A DNA stretch of 64,000 bases from Fimenecus sp045631225 (GTDB lineage Bacteria > Bacillota > Clostridia > Oscillospirales > Acutalibacteraceae). Shown piece by piece: positions 51,965 through 60,489 of this stretch. Position numbers and translations under genes: made by a program. The notes under the pieces were generated by a model. The model searched no databases and was not told where the DNA came from. It saw only the letters and a list, made by a program, of their open reading frames with translations. Within the stretch, counting starts at the first letter, position 1. Every line of letters begins with the position of its first letter. The stretch lies in contig JAZQUG010000009.1 of assembly GCA_045631225.1 (NCBI GenBank), positions 20,455 to 84,454 of the forward strand, in the 5' to 3' direction.

Positions 51965-52651
51965 TTATTTTTTTGATTTGATTGCAAGTTCTTTAAAAAC
52001 ACTTGCAACTGCTTTTTCTGCTACGGTTTCAAAATCAACCTTTTTCATAAACTCCTGAGTTTCGTCAATTATTTTCTGGTCGATTTCATAGATTCGCAAC
52101 ATAGTGGTAATAAGTCTTTCGACTTTTGCTTCAATAGTGAAATACATATCGCATGGCACTGTCATATATGCTCGCATTATACCGATTGAAGCGATTTCAA
52201 GCTCATAAAAATCCTTGAGTGCAAAGTCAGGAAACATATCACCAAATTTTTCATAGAGCATATCCGTTCTTCTACGAAGTATTGCTTCACTCGTTTTCGG
52301 CATTGAGTATGCTGAAAGATAGAGATTTCGCATATCCTCGTTCATTTCTGCCATATAAATTTGCAGAACCTCATTTGTCATAAAAATCAGCAGTCTGTCG
52401 TCAGTAAGTTTTTCTGATACTCTATCAGAAGCCTCGGTTACACCATCAAGGAATTTTGTAACGAGCATCCCCAATATATCTTCCTTACTTTTCATTTCGT
52501 AAAGAATTTTACTTTTAGGGATTCCGGAAGCTTTTGCAATATCCATAATGGTGGTTCGTTCGAATCCTTTTTCCAAGAAAAGTGCCGTTGCAGCCGTAAG
52601 AACACTTTTATAAAGTTGCTTAGTTTCAGCTTCGTCTCTTATATTCGCCAA
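51965..52651 (-). CDS. TetR-family transcriptional regulator
   Basis: A 228-residue regulator with the N-terminal helix-turn-helix LTAATALFLEKGFERTTIMDIAKASGIPKSKILYEMKSKEDIL (roughly 17-59, key turn IAKASGIPKSKI). The C-terminal ligand domain is all-helical and not specific enough to name a ligand. The start is probably TTG 52649-52651, since AAAGGAGGAG sits just upstream; a longer frame uses GTG within that leader. It is co-transcribed with the secreted Cys-rich protein gene, which it may control. Confidence 0.88.
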   Translation of the reverse strand: MANIRDEAETKQLYKSVLTAATALFLEKGFERTTIMDIAKASGIPKSKILYEMKSKEDILGMLVTKFLDGVTEASDRVSEKLTDDRLLIFMTNEVLQIYMAEMNEDMRNLYLSAYSMPKTSEAILRRRTDMLYEKFGDMFPDFALKDFYELEIASIGIMRAYMTVPCDMYFTIEAKVERLITTMLRIYEIDQKIIDETQEFMKKVDFETVAEKAVASVFKELAIKSKK

Positions 52652-52707
52652 AATACTCCTCCTTTGAACCTGCACTTCAAATTGAACTACGGTTTAATTT
52701 CAAGATT

Positions 52708-52737
52708 ATATTAACACGAATATTCTTCACTTGTCAA
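52708..52737 (-). promoter_or_regulatory. Promoter of the TetR-family gene
   Basis: TTGACA and TAATAT on the minus strand with an 18-bp spacer. A TTGAA-N12-TTCAA inverted repeat at 52682-52703 downstream of it is a weak operator candidate. Confidence 0.6.
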
Positions 52738-52794
52738 TATTTTTTCAATAATTTCTCAGATTATTTTATTGTTTCTCACGCTATGTGAATATAT

Positions 52795-52825
52795 GAAAAA
52801 AGAGGACGGTATAAACCATCCTCTG
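52795..52825 (-). terminator. Terminator after lysS
   Basis: AGAGGATGG / CCGTCCTCT stem followed by TTTTTTC on the minus strand. Confidence 0.9.
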
Positions 52826-52859
52826 TTGTTATATCTTGTTAATTTGTTATAAAAATTAA

Positions 52860-54353
52860 TTAGTCAAGTGGTTTCATTGTTGGGAAGAGGATAACGTCAC
52901 GGATTGCCTGACTGTCTGTAAGTAACATTGTCATACGGTCAATACCGAAACCGATACCGCCTGTTGGTGGCATACCAAGTTCAAGCGCATAGAGGAAATC
53001 CTCATCAGTTGTATTAGCCTCTTCATCACCGAGAGCAAGAAGCTCTTCCTGTGCCTTGAAACGTTCTCTCTGGTCAATTGGGTCATTAAGCTCTGAATAA
53101 GCATTTGCCATTTCCCAGCCGTTCATAAAGAACTCGAAACGCTCAACATAGTTAGGGTCTTCAGGCTTTTTCTTTGTAAGTGGAGAAATCTCAATTGGGT
53201 GGTCCATAACGAATGTTGGCTGAACAAGGTGGTCTTCAACAAATTCTTCAAAGAAGAGATTGAGGATATCACCTTTCTTATGATGCTTTTCAAACTCAAC
53301 ATGGTGCTCTTTTGCTACTGCGTGAGCTTCTTCTGTTGAATTGATTTCGTTAAAGTCAACACCGGAATACTTCTTAACTGCATCAAGCATTGTGATTCTT
53401 TCAAATGGCTTACCTAAATCCATTTCAATTCCGTTGAATACAATTTTTGTTGTGCCAAGAACCTCTTGTGCGACATAACGGTAAAGATTTTCTGTTAAAT
53501 CCATCATACCGTGGTAGTCAGTATATGCCTGATAAAGCTCCATAAGTGTAAATTCAGGGTTGTGACGAGTGTCAAGACCTTCGTTACGGAAAACACGTCC
53601 GATTTCGTAAACTCTTTCCATGCCACCAACGATAAGACGCTTTAAGTAAAGCTCAAGAGAAATACGAAGTTTGATATCTGTATCAAGTGCATTGAAATGA
53701 GTTTCAAACGGTCTTGCCGCTGCACCACCTGCATTATAAACAAGCATTGGTGTTTCAACTTCCATAAAGCCTTCACCGTCGAGGTATTTACGAACTGCAC
53801 TGATAATCTTTGAACGATTAATAAGAGTCTGTTTTGACTCCTGATTCATAATAAGATCAATATAACGCTGACGATATCTCATATCAGTATTTGTAAGACC
53901 GTGGAACTTTTCAGGAAGAATCTGTAAGCTCTTTGAAAGAAGAGTAACAGCAGTTGCATGGATAGAAATTTCACCTGTTTTTGTTCTGAAAACTTCACCC
54001 TCGATACCGATAATGTCACCGATATCAAGCTTCTTGAAGCCTTTATATTCTTCTTCACCAATGCTGTCACGAGCTACATATGACTGAATATTTCCTTTAA
54101 GGTCCTGAATATTACAGAATGATGCCTTACCCATAACACGCTTTGACATCATACGACCTGCAACACGTACTACCTTACCTTCAAGCTCGTCAAAGTTATC
54201 CTTAACATCAGCACTATGATGTGTCTGGTCATATTTAGTGAATACAAATGGGTCCTTACCCTCTTCTTGTAATGCCTTAAGTTTTTCCTGACGGATTCTC
54301 TGCTGTTCACCTAAATCAAGTTCAGGCTGATTCTGCTTAATATTATCTGCCAT
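52860..54353 (-). CDS. lysS: Lysyl-tRNA synthetase, class II
   Basis: A 497-residue class IIb synthetase that charges tRNA-Lys. The N-terminal anticodon-binding OB fold includes VRVAGRMMSKRVMGKASFCNIQD. Motif 2 RVFRNEGLDTRHNPEFTLMELYQAY is near 260, and motif 3 is near the C-terminus, GMPPTGGIGFGIDRMTML. ATG 54351-54353 follows AAGGTGA, and a GTG three codons earlier lies within the SD. It is 10 bp after greA and shares its promoter. Confidence 0.97.
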   Translation of the reverse strand: MADNIKQNQPELDLGEQQRIRQEKLKALQEEGKDPFVFTKYDQTHHSADVKDNFDELEGKVVRVAGRMMSKRVMGKASFCNIQDLKGNIQSYVARDSIGEEEYKGFKKLDIGDIIGIEGEVFRTKTGEISIHATAVTLLSKSLQILPEKFHGLTNTDMRYRQRYIDLIMNQESKQTLINRSKIISAVRKYLDGEGFMEVETPMLVYNAGGAAARPFETHFNALDTDIKLRISLELYLKRLIVGGMERVYEIGRVFRNEGLDTRHNPEFTLMELYQAYTDYHGMMDLTENLYRYVAQEVLGTTKIVFNGIEMDLGKPFERITMLDAVKKYSGVDFNEINSTEEAHAVAKEHHVEFEKHHKKGDILNLFFEEFVEDHLVQPTFVMDHPIEISPLTKKKPEDPNYVERFEFFMNGWEMANAYSELNDPIDQRERFKAQEELLALGDEEANTTDEDFLYALELGMPPTGGIGFGIDRMTMLLTDSQAIRDVILFPTMKPLD

Positions 54354-54363
54354 TTTATTCACC

Positions 54364-54831
54364 TTATCTTGTGATTTCTACAATTTTGAATTCAAGTGTA
54401 CCGTTTGGTACTTCAACAATAACCTTATCGCCCTTTTTGTGACCGATAAGCGCTTTACCAACAGGTGATTCGTCTGAAATCTTACCTGCTGCAGGGTCTG
54501 CCTGAGCAAAACCTACAATTGTATATGTGTATGTCTTTTTCTTCTTATCTGTAAGTTTAACTATTGAACCGATATGAACATTTTCGTTGCTAAGCGCATC
54601 AACATCGAGAACCTTTGCAGTTTTAAGAATGTGTTCAATTTCGCTGATACGTGCTTCGAGCTTAGCCTGGTCATTCATAGCCTCGTCATATTCACTGTTT
54701 TCTGACAAGTCACCAAAGCTCTTTGCAAGTTTGATTTTTTCAGCAGCTTCTTTTCTGCCCTCAACTTTTAATTGTTCAAGTTCAGCCTCAAGTTCTTTAA
54801 GACCTTCTACTGTGAGTAATGTTTCTGCCAT
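54364..54831 (-). CDS. greA: Transcription elongation factor GreA
   Basis: A 155-residue factor that rescues backtracked RNA polymerase by stimulating transcript cleavage. The N-terminal coiled coil includes the tip region DLSENSEYDEAMNDQAKLEARI near 43-64, with the acidic pair used in catalysis. The C-terminal FKBP-like domain has SPVGKALIGHKKGD. AAGGAG precedes ATG 54829-54831. A longer frame through an upstream codon is unlikely. The greA-lysS pair is common in Clostridia. Confidence 0.96.
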   Translation of the reverse strand: MAETLLTVEGLKELEAELEQLKVEGRKEAAEKIKLAKSFGDLSENSEYDEAMNDQAKLEARISEIEHILKTAKVLDVDALSNENVHIGSIVKLTDKKKKTYTYTIVGFAQADPAAGKISDESPVGKALIGHKKGDKVIVEVPNGTLEFKIVEITR

Positions 54832-54901
54832 TTTTATAACTCCTTTTATTCGGATTTTGGGCATAACGAAACAAGCAGTCGTACTGCCCCAATTAAGCTA
54901 T

Positions 54902-54930
54902 ATTATATTAAATATTTCCATTTGTGTCAA
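54902..54930 (-). promoter_or_regulatory. Promoter of greA-lysS
   Basis: Perfect TTGACA and TATAAT on the minus strand with a 17-bp spacer. Its -35 box overlaps the last codons of the gene upstream. Confidence 0.92.
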
Positions 54931-55685
54931 GAGAAATGAATATCCTTAACACGCTTTTTTTCATTATCTACAATAATTGTATCAAAAATGCTTTCTCCTA
55001 ATGAAAATACACCACAAAGTTCATAAACAGCAGAATAAAATTCATACTTGTTTACTCCATCTTGCAACAGTTTTTCATATATTTCGGGAACTGTAAAATC
55101 ATCACCTGATGATATATTAATATTTTGTTTATCAAAAACAGTCATAACAAGTGTATCTGTATTAACTTTAATATCTGCATCATTAAAATCATTTGTAAGT
55201 ATCGGACACATTCCGGTTTCATCAGTTATTTCTTCACAAGTCCTACTATATTCTTCTTTGTTGGTTGTACAAATGCTCATTGAAGAAGCATATTGTGAAA
55301 GCTTTTTCGTAAATTCTTTGTCAGAAGCATCTTTATCCATAACCGAAATTGAATACAATTTGCTTTTATTGTTCTCAAGAATTTGCAACATGGTGTTTTT
55401 CATCATTTTATTATACAGAACTTTACTTTTAAAAACACTTATATTCATATTTTCAGGTATTTTTATTTCACTACTTAAAATAAGTCTTGACGCACACTTA
55501 CCAACAGCAAGAATCACATTTTCCCAATTTATTTCTTTTTGACTTGTAGTAATTTCAAGCACAAAAAACGGTGCACCTTTATAAACGGGTATTGTTCTTA
55601 CAGTAAAATCATCTGTAAAAAATTTTCCAAAGACTCTTTCAAAAAACGTTCTGTTTCTTTCTTTCACACTAAGTACACAAAACAT
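54927..55685 (-). CDS. Protein of unknown function downstream of the S41 protease gene
   Basis: A 252-residue protein I do not recognise. It has no signal peptide or membrane helix. It begins MFCVLSVKERNRTFFERVF and ends in IIVDNEKKRVKDIHFS. The middle has conserved-looking stretches such as AVGKCASRLILSSEI and SISVMDKDASDKEF. The fold is probably mixed alpha/beta. Its ribosome site is buried in a hairpin that also looks like the terminator of the upstream operon, so expression may be low or switchable. It sits between the division-hydrolase operon and greA. Confidence 0.75.
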   Translation of the reverse strand: MFCVLSVKERNRTFFERVFGKFFTDDFTVRTIPVYKGAPFFVLEITTSQKEINWENVILAVGKCASRLILSSEIKIPENMNISVFKSKVLYNKMMKNTMLQILENNKSKLYSISVMDKDASDKEFTKKLSQYASSMSICTTNKEEYSRTCEEITDETGMCPILTNDFNDADIKVNTDTLVMTVFDKQNINISSGDDFTVPEIYEKLLQDGVNKYEFYSAVYELCGVFSLGESIFDTIIVDNEKKRVKDIHFS

Positions 55686-55688
55686 AAA

Positions 55689-55720
55689 AATCCCTCCGCA
55701 TTATACTATGCAAAGGGATT
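55689..55720 (-). promoter_or_regulatory. Hairpin that buries the SD and ends in a T-run
   Basis: AATCCCTTTGCAT pairs with ATGCGGAGGGATT over 13 bp (two G-U pairs). TTTTT and the ATG follow at once. The stem contains the GGAGGG ribosome site, so it can act as terminator, translation block, or both. Confidence 0.65.
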
Positions 55721-55729
55721 ATATAATAT

Positions 55730-56929
55730 TTAATTACCTAAAAGACTCATAGCCTTTTTAAATTGTGGGTCTTTATCCAGAGAAAGCATTGGAAGTCTTG
55801 AAAACTGTTCAGGATTGAGTTCAACCTTATAATCAGGTTCTATCCCTACACCATTATAGCTTTCACTCTTGTAAGGCAAGATTCTTGCAACTGTTAGAGA
55901 AATTGCACTACCATCTTTCAGCTCGAAGATTTTCTGCATAGTTCCGTTACCTGCTGTTTTATCTCCGACAAGTTGTGCCATACCAAAATCTCGTAAGTCA
56001 CAAGCAAACAATTCAGCTGCTCCTGATGTATTTGAATTAACAAGAACAACCATACCTATACTTGAACTTGTTGAATCAGAGGTAAATGTTTCAACTGTTT
56101 TACCATCCTTATCAATAGCAGTAGCAATTGCAGTTGTACCTTCAGTTGCCACCGGAACAAGAATATCAATACACTCAACAGCATCCGGAATAAGTCCTGT
56201 GTTATTATTTCTCACATCAAAAATTACAGATGTAACATCCTTCTTGTTCATATATTCAAGTGCTTCCTGTAACTGGTCAGCAGTTGTACTGTAAAAAGCT
56301 GTTATTTTAATATAACCTACATTGTTGTTAATGCTGTAGTAAACTGTCTGTGCCGAATATCCTCTTGCAACAGACACAGTGTGACTTTTACCATCGTGTG
56401 TAAATGTAACCTGAACATTAGTAAGCTTTTCACCATTGAGACTTTCTAAAAGCTCCTCATAATTAGACGAGTTGACTTTCACAGAATCAACAGCTGTAAT
56501 AACGTCACCTTTACTTATACCCTGAAGCTGTGCAGGAGAGTTTTCAGAAACTTCTGAAACATAGATGTTATTATTCTTACTGTCATAAACAGCAATAACA
56601 CCAATGCCTCCTTTGTTACCCTTTTCCTCTTCCTTATAATCAGCATACTCATTAGCAGTCATATAATAACTGTAACGGTCACCAATACCTTCAGCATATC
56701 CTTCAGAAACCATTGTTTTTAAAAGTGTTTCATTTATTTCACCAAAATAGTTTTTTCGGACTATTTCATCAATATCGGAAACAGTGGAATGAATACCTGA
56801 ACGCTGAGATACATCCTTAATCATACTGTTGTATATTTTCATTGAAACCATCATAGTAATTGAAACTGCAACGGCAACAGCAAGAAAAATACAGGATATT
56901 GCAAAACCTAATGAAATTTTTTTATTCAA
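55730..56929 (-). CDS. S41-family C-terminal processing protease (CtpA/CtpB-like)
   Basis: A 399-residue membrane-anchored serine protease. The anchor helix is at about 8-30. A PDZ domain spans about 108-185 with GIGVIAVY and GISKGDVITAV. The catalytic Ser is in NSNTSGAAELFA (about 302) and the Lys in GDKTAGNGTMQ (about 324). The usual R-N-N-P-G-G stretch reads RNNNTGLIPDA. CtpB of Bacillus cuts sporulation signalling proteins, and others process wall enzymes. The start is TTG after AAAGGA. It follows the M23 peptidase gene in the ftsEX operon. Confidence 0.9.
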   Translation of the reverse strand: MNKKISLGFAISCIFLAVAVAVSITMMVSMKIYNSMIKDVSQRSGIHSTVSDIDEIVRKNYFGEINETLLKTMVSEGYAEGIGDRYSYYMTANEYADYKEEEKGNKGGIGVIAVYDSKNNNIYVSEVSENSPAQLQGISKGDVITAVDSVKVNSSNYEELLESLNGEKLTNVQVTFTHDGKSHTVSVARGYSAQTVYYSINNNVGYIKITAFYSTTADQLQEALEYMNKKDVTSVIFDVRNNNTGLIPDAVECIDILVPVATEGTTAIATAIDKDGKTVETFTSDSTSSSIGMVVLVNSNTSGAAELFACDLRDFGMAQLVGDKTAGNGTMQKIFELKDGSAISLTVARILPYKSESYNGVGIEPDYKVELNPEQFSRLPMLSLDKDPQFKKAMSLLGN

Positions 56930-56966
56930 AGGACATCATCCTTTACTGTGGATTATACTCACCAGC

Positions 56967-58325
56967 TTACACAAGTGGTGAAGGCAAATAAAGTTCCGGA
57001 TTCACACGATTACCGTTAAGTCGCATCTCAAAATGAAGATGTGAACCGGCAACAGGGTTTGCATCCGTTGGTCGTGGCCAGCAGTTACCTGTATTACCTA
57101 CAAGACCGATTACCTGTCCCTGAACAACCTTATCACCAACGTTTACATATCGTGCATCAAGGTGACAGCCAAGTGAACTTAAACCATTACCGTGGTCAAT
57201 ATTGATATAATGACCATAAGTTGATGCCACATAAGTTGATTTTGTAACAGTACCGGATGCAACAGCATAGAACTTCGCACCCTTGGTTGTGTAATATGTT
57301 TTACCGTTAATCACTCTGTTTGCAGGAGCACAAAGGTCAATAGATGCTGTACCACGGGAAGAATGCTGTGCAAATGTTGCTGAATAATAAACAGTTGATT
57401 CCTGAATAGGAGAAATAAGACCTTTTGATGAAACCTTAAAATTATGGTTTACTACACCATTATCGATAACACCACTACCTGTTGAGCCTGTGTTATTGAT
57501 TTCCTTGTCCAAGGCTGCAGAATATTCTGCTTTTTCTTTTTCAGCCTGAGCAAGTAATTGCTGATAATATTTACTATCTTCTTTGAATGAACCAATAATT
57601 TCATTCTGTTTTCTGATGTTTGCAGCATTCTTTGCCTGTGCAGTTTCAAGCTCATTCATCTTAACATCAAGAACAGCTTTTTCTGCCTGATGTTCTGCAC
57701 GGTCAGCTTCAACAAGCTTTTTCTTTTCATCAATTTCCGAACGCTTTGAGTTTAATTCCTCAAGCATACGGTTAAGCTCTTTTATCTGTTCTTCAAGACT
57801 TTTAATGATATTTGTATCGTGCTTTGCAACCTGACGGAGAAATTCGCTTCTTGCAAGGAAATCAGAAAAATCAGATGCACTAAGGAAAATTTCAAGCTCG
57901 GAAGTCTCACCGGCCATATATGTAGCTCTCATACGTTTTCTGAGAAGCTCCTGAGTATCCTTTATTTCCTGCTCCTGTTCTTCCATCTGTTTCGTAACAT
58001 CTTCAATCTCTTTTTCAAGAGTTTTTATACGAGCTTCAAATTCCTTAATCTGAGCAGTCAATTCATTGATTTTCTTTCTGATAGGAGAAATTTCCTTTTC
58101 AAGCAATGCAATCTTCTGGTCAATTACCTTACTCTGTTCCTGCAACTGCTCAAGTTTTTTCTTAGCATTTACCTGACCTTTATTACTATCAGAAATTTCC
58201 TGTTCGTACTTATCAATTTCCGCCTGAATCTCTGCTAATGTTTTAGCTGAACCTGAAAACGGAATCGCAGTAAAAAGAAGCACCAAAGCCATGAAAGTCG
58301 CAAATACTCTTGTGCTAATTTTCAC
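56967..58325 (-). CDS. Secreted coiled-coil murein hydrolase/activator, M23 family (EnvC-like)
   Basis: A 452-residue exported protein. The signal peptide ends near SGSAKT (~28). A long coiled coil spans about 30-270, including QEQEIKDTQELLRKRMRATY. The C-terminal M23 (LytM) domain at about 320-450 has YGHYINIDHG and SHLHFEMRLNG with zinc-binding histidines in place. Proteins of this form act with FtsEX, whose ATPase drives the coiled coil to switch on wall hydrolysis at division. The start is GTG after AAGGGAG, overlapping ftsX by 11 bp. Confidence 0.92.
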   Translation of the reverse strand: MKISTRVFATFMALVLLFTAIPFSGSAKTLAEIQAEIDKYEQEISDSNKGQVNAKKKLEQLQEQSKVIDQKIALLEKEISPIRKKINELTAQIKEFEARIKTLEKEIEDVTKQMEEQEQEIKDTQELLRKRMRATYMAGETSELEIFLSASDFSDFLARSEFLRQVAKHDTNIIKSLEEQIKELNRMLEELNSKRSEIDEKKKLVEADRAEHQAEKAVLDVKMNELETAQAKNAANIRKQNEIIGSFKEDSKYYQQLLAQAEKEKAEYSAALDKEINNTGSTGSGVIDNGVVNHNFKVSSKGLISPIQESTVYYSATFAQHSSRGTASIDLCAPANRVINGKTYYTTKGAKFYAVASGTVTKSTYVASTYGHYINIDHGNGLSSLGCHLDARYVNVGDKVVQGQVIGLVGNTGNCWPRPTDANPVAGSHLHFEMRLNGNRVNPELYLPSPLV

Positions 58326-59220
58326 TTATAACACTCCCTTGCTCTTTAAGATATCTACCCATAGAAATAAGACTTCCTACAGAACCTGTAAATGTACCGA
58401 TTAAAGCAAACAGTAAGAAAATGTAACCTGCATACTGTCCGAAAGCAACAGGCTTAAACAATGCGAGCATATCATTAAAAACATAAGCAACGCCATAATA
58501 AAGACCTGCAAGCACACCGAAAGACACAATGCTTGAGATAATACCTATTACGACACCTTCAATCATAAACGGCCAACGGATGAACCAGTTTGTTGCACCA
58601 ACAGCCTTCATAATGCTGATTTCAAGTCTTCGTGAGAACATTGTAATTCTGATTGTATTTGCAATAATAAACAATGAAACTATGAAAAGAAGAAGTACCA
58701 TTCCTGCAATTACAATTGTAACAGCATATCTGATATCAAGAAGCTTGTCCGCAACATCACTGTTTTCACGAACTGTTTCTATATGTTCAAGACCCTTAAG
58801 ACCTTTTACAGTCTGTTTGAAAAGAGCCATATCGGAAACAACGACCTTATAAGCATCAGGCATTGGATTTTCCATACCCTCAAGGAGTGCGGAATCTTCA
58901 CCTAATTCCTTTTTACTGTTTTCAAATGCTTCCTCTTTTGAAACAAATACACAATCCTGAATATTACCTAAATCATATATTTCCTTATTTAGCTTATCAA
59001 TCTGCTCGTCAGTTGTACCATCTTCAATATATACCATAATAACATTCTGACTTTCGATTTTATCAAGCAATGCATTGATATTGAAGAAAAGCATTGCACC
59101 AAGACCGATTATTACAAGACATGCCATAAGAACAGTAACTGACGCCAATGACATAAGTCTGTTTACCCAGACATTACGGAAACCTTCTTTTGTTAAATAA
59201 CCTAAACTTGCACCTTTCAT
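58315..59220 (-). CDS. ftsX: Cell division protein FtsX
   Basis: A 301-residue membrane partner of FtsE. The cytoplasmic N-terminus ends in YLTKEGFRNVWVNRLMSLASV. There is one helix near 25-48, a large extracytoplasmic loop (about 50-170) that would contact the M23 protein, and three further helices at about 175-195, 223-245 and 265-285. RLEISIMKAVGATNWFIRWPFMIEGV is the conserved inner segment. GGAGG precedes the ATG, which overlaps the ftsE stop by 4 bp. Confidence 0.95.
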   Translation of the reverse strand: MKGASLGYLTKEGFRNVWVNRLMSLASVTVLMACLVIIGLGAMLFFNINALLDKIESQNVIMVYIEDGTTDEQIDKLNKEIYDLGNIQDCVFVSKEEAFENSKKELGEDSALLEGMENPMPDAYKVVVSDMALFKQTVKGLKGLEHIETVRENSDVADKLLDIRYAVTIVIAGMVLLLFIVSLFIIANTIRITMFSRRLEISIMKAVGATNWFIRWPFMIEGVVIGIISSIVSFGVLAGLYYGVAYVFNDMLALFKPVAFGQYAGYIFLLFALIGTFTGSVGSLISMGRYLKEQGSVISEN

Positions 59221-60188
59221 TGAGCGTCACCTCCATTCATCTTTTCTTCAAGACTGGCAATGACCTCTTCAGGTGAAAGTTCAATATCTTCCACACCATA
59301 AGATTTCATAAAATCTTCAAGTTCCTTGTCACTGTTAGGTTGAGCATAGAACGACGGAGATGTATTATCCTCCTCATCAAGCTCAAGAAGTGAACTGATA
59401 ACTTCTTCACGCATCTGGTCAACCTTTTCCTGAAGTTCCTGTTCAACTGCCTCTTTAAGCTCAGCCTGTGTTTCATAATAAATTGTTTCCTCTGCAGTTT
59501 CCTCAGCTATTTCTTCAGCCTGTTTTACACCTGTATCAGAAACAACCTCACCCTGACTGATAGTAATAACACGATGATTAAAACGACGAACAAGCTCATG
59601 CTCGTGAGTAACCATTACAACCGTTGTGCCGTTAGCATTGATATGATTGAGCAAATCAACGATTTCATATGACATTTCAGGGTCAATATTACCGGTAGGT
59701 TCGTCAGCAATAATAATGCCTGCATTATTTACAAGAGCACGTGCTAACGCTACTCTCTGCTGCTCACCACCTGAAAGCTGTGTTGGCAACTGTCTTGCTT
59801 TTGAAGTAAGACCCACAAGGCTCAACACATATGGAACACGTTTTCTGATGTCCTTTTCCTTGGCACCGATAACACGCATAGCAAATGCGACATTATCATA
59901 AACTGTCATATTAGGAATAAGACGGAAATCCTGGAAAACAATACCCATTGTTCTGCGGAATTTTGGAATATCTCTTTTTTTAATTTTGTTCAAATCGTAA
60001 TCATTAATTATAACAGAACCGCTGTTAGGAACCTGTTCACGCATAATGATTTTCAGGAAAGTACTTTTACCTGCACCTGATGAACCTACAATGAAAACGA
60101 ATTCACCGTCTTCAATAGTAATAGAAACATCACGAAGGGCATTTGTACCATTATCATAAGTTTTTGAAACGTGTTTGAATTCAATCAC
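59217..60188 (-). CDS. ftsE: Cell division ATP-binding protein FtsE with long acidic C-terminal tail
   Basis: A 323-residue ABC ATPase paired with FtsX. Walker A GSSGAGKST is near residue 36, signature LSGGEQQRVALARAL near 138, Walker B IIADEPTGNIDP follows, and the H-loop is VTHEHEL. FtsE is usually about 225-230 residues; here a tail of nearly 100 residues follows, very rich in Glu and Asp (for example KELEDFMKSYGVEDIELSPE). I chose the GTG at 60186-60188 (VIEFKHVSKTY) with AAGGTG upstream; the alternative GTG three codons earlier is in the SD. Confidence 0.95.
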   Translation of the reverse strand: MIEFKHVSKTYDNGTNALRDVSITIEDGEFVFIVGSSGAGKSTFLKIIMREQVPNSGSVIINDYDLNKIKKRDIPKFRRTMGIVFQDFRLIPNMTVYDNVAFAMRVIGAKEKDIRKRVPYVLSLVGLTSKARQLPTQLSGGEQQRVALARALVNNAGIIIADEPTGNIDPEMSYEIVDLLNHINANGTTVVMVTHEHELVRRFNHRVITISQGEVVSDTGVKQAEEIAEETAEETIYYETQAELKEAVEQELQEKVDQMREEVISSLLELDEEDNTSPSFYAQPNSDKELEDFMKSYGVEDIELSPEEVIASLEEKMNGGDAQ

Positions 60189-60275
60189 AATATGCACCTT
60201 AACCTTTATTTATTAAAATCTCATTTTTTCACCTAAAATTAGTCACAATAACACACCATAGTTATTGTAGGATAC

Positions 60276-60303
60276 ATTATACCACAAAATGTTGTGTTTG
60301 TAA
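60276..60303 (-). promoter_or_regulatory. Promoter of the ftsEX operon
   Basis: TTACAA and a perfect TATAAT on the minus strand, 16-bp spacer, with an extended -10 (TGG). It gives a leader of about 80 nt. The rest of 60304-60440 is AT-rich with no gene. Confidence 0.8.
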
Positions 60304-60435
60304 GGCTTTTTACCAAATGTTAATATTTATTGTATAAATGCACAAAAAATTAGCGATATAGTTCAACATTATGTACAATAGAAAATAATATCTGTTTCGA
60401 GATTTTTTGAATAACGCTTAAAATATTCCCTACAC

Positions 60436-60470
60436 CTTTTCATATGAAAAGACGGAGCCAAAGCTCCGCC
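60436..60470 (-). terminator. Palindromic terminator after the alcohol dehydrogenase gene
   Basis: GGCGGAGC / GCTCCGTC stem followed by TTTTCATATG on the minus strand. The perfect 16-bp palindrome CTTTTCATATGAAAAG adjoins it. Confidence 0.75.
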
Positions 60471-60489
60471 TTACTATTAAAATATTAAA

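Noticed and set aside
55048..55542. 164-codon plus-strand frame
   Set aside because: It is antisense to the 54927-55685 gene and has no SD or promoter.
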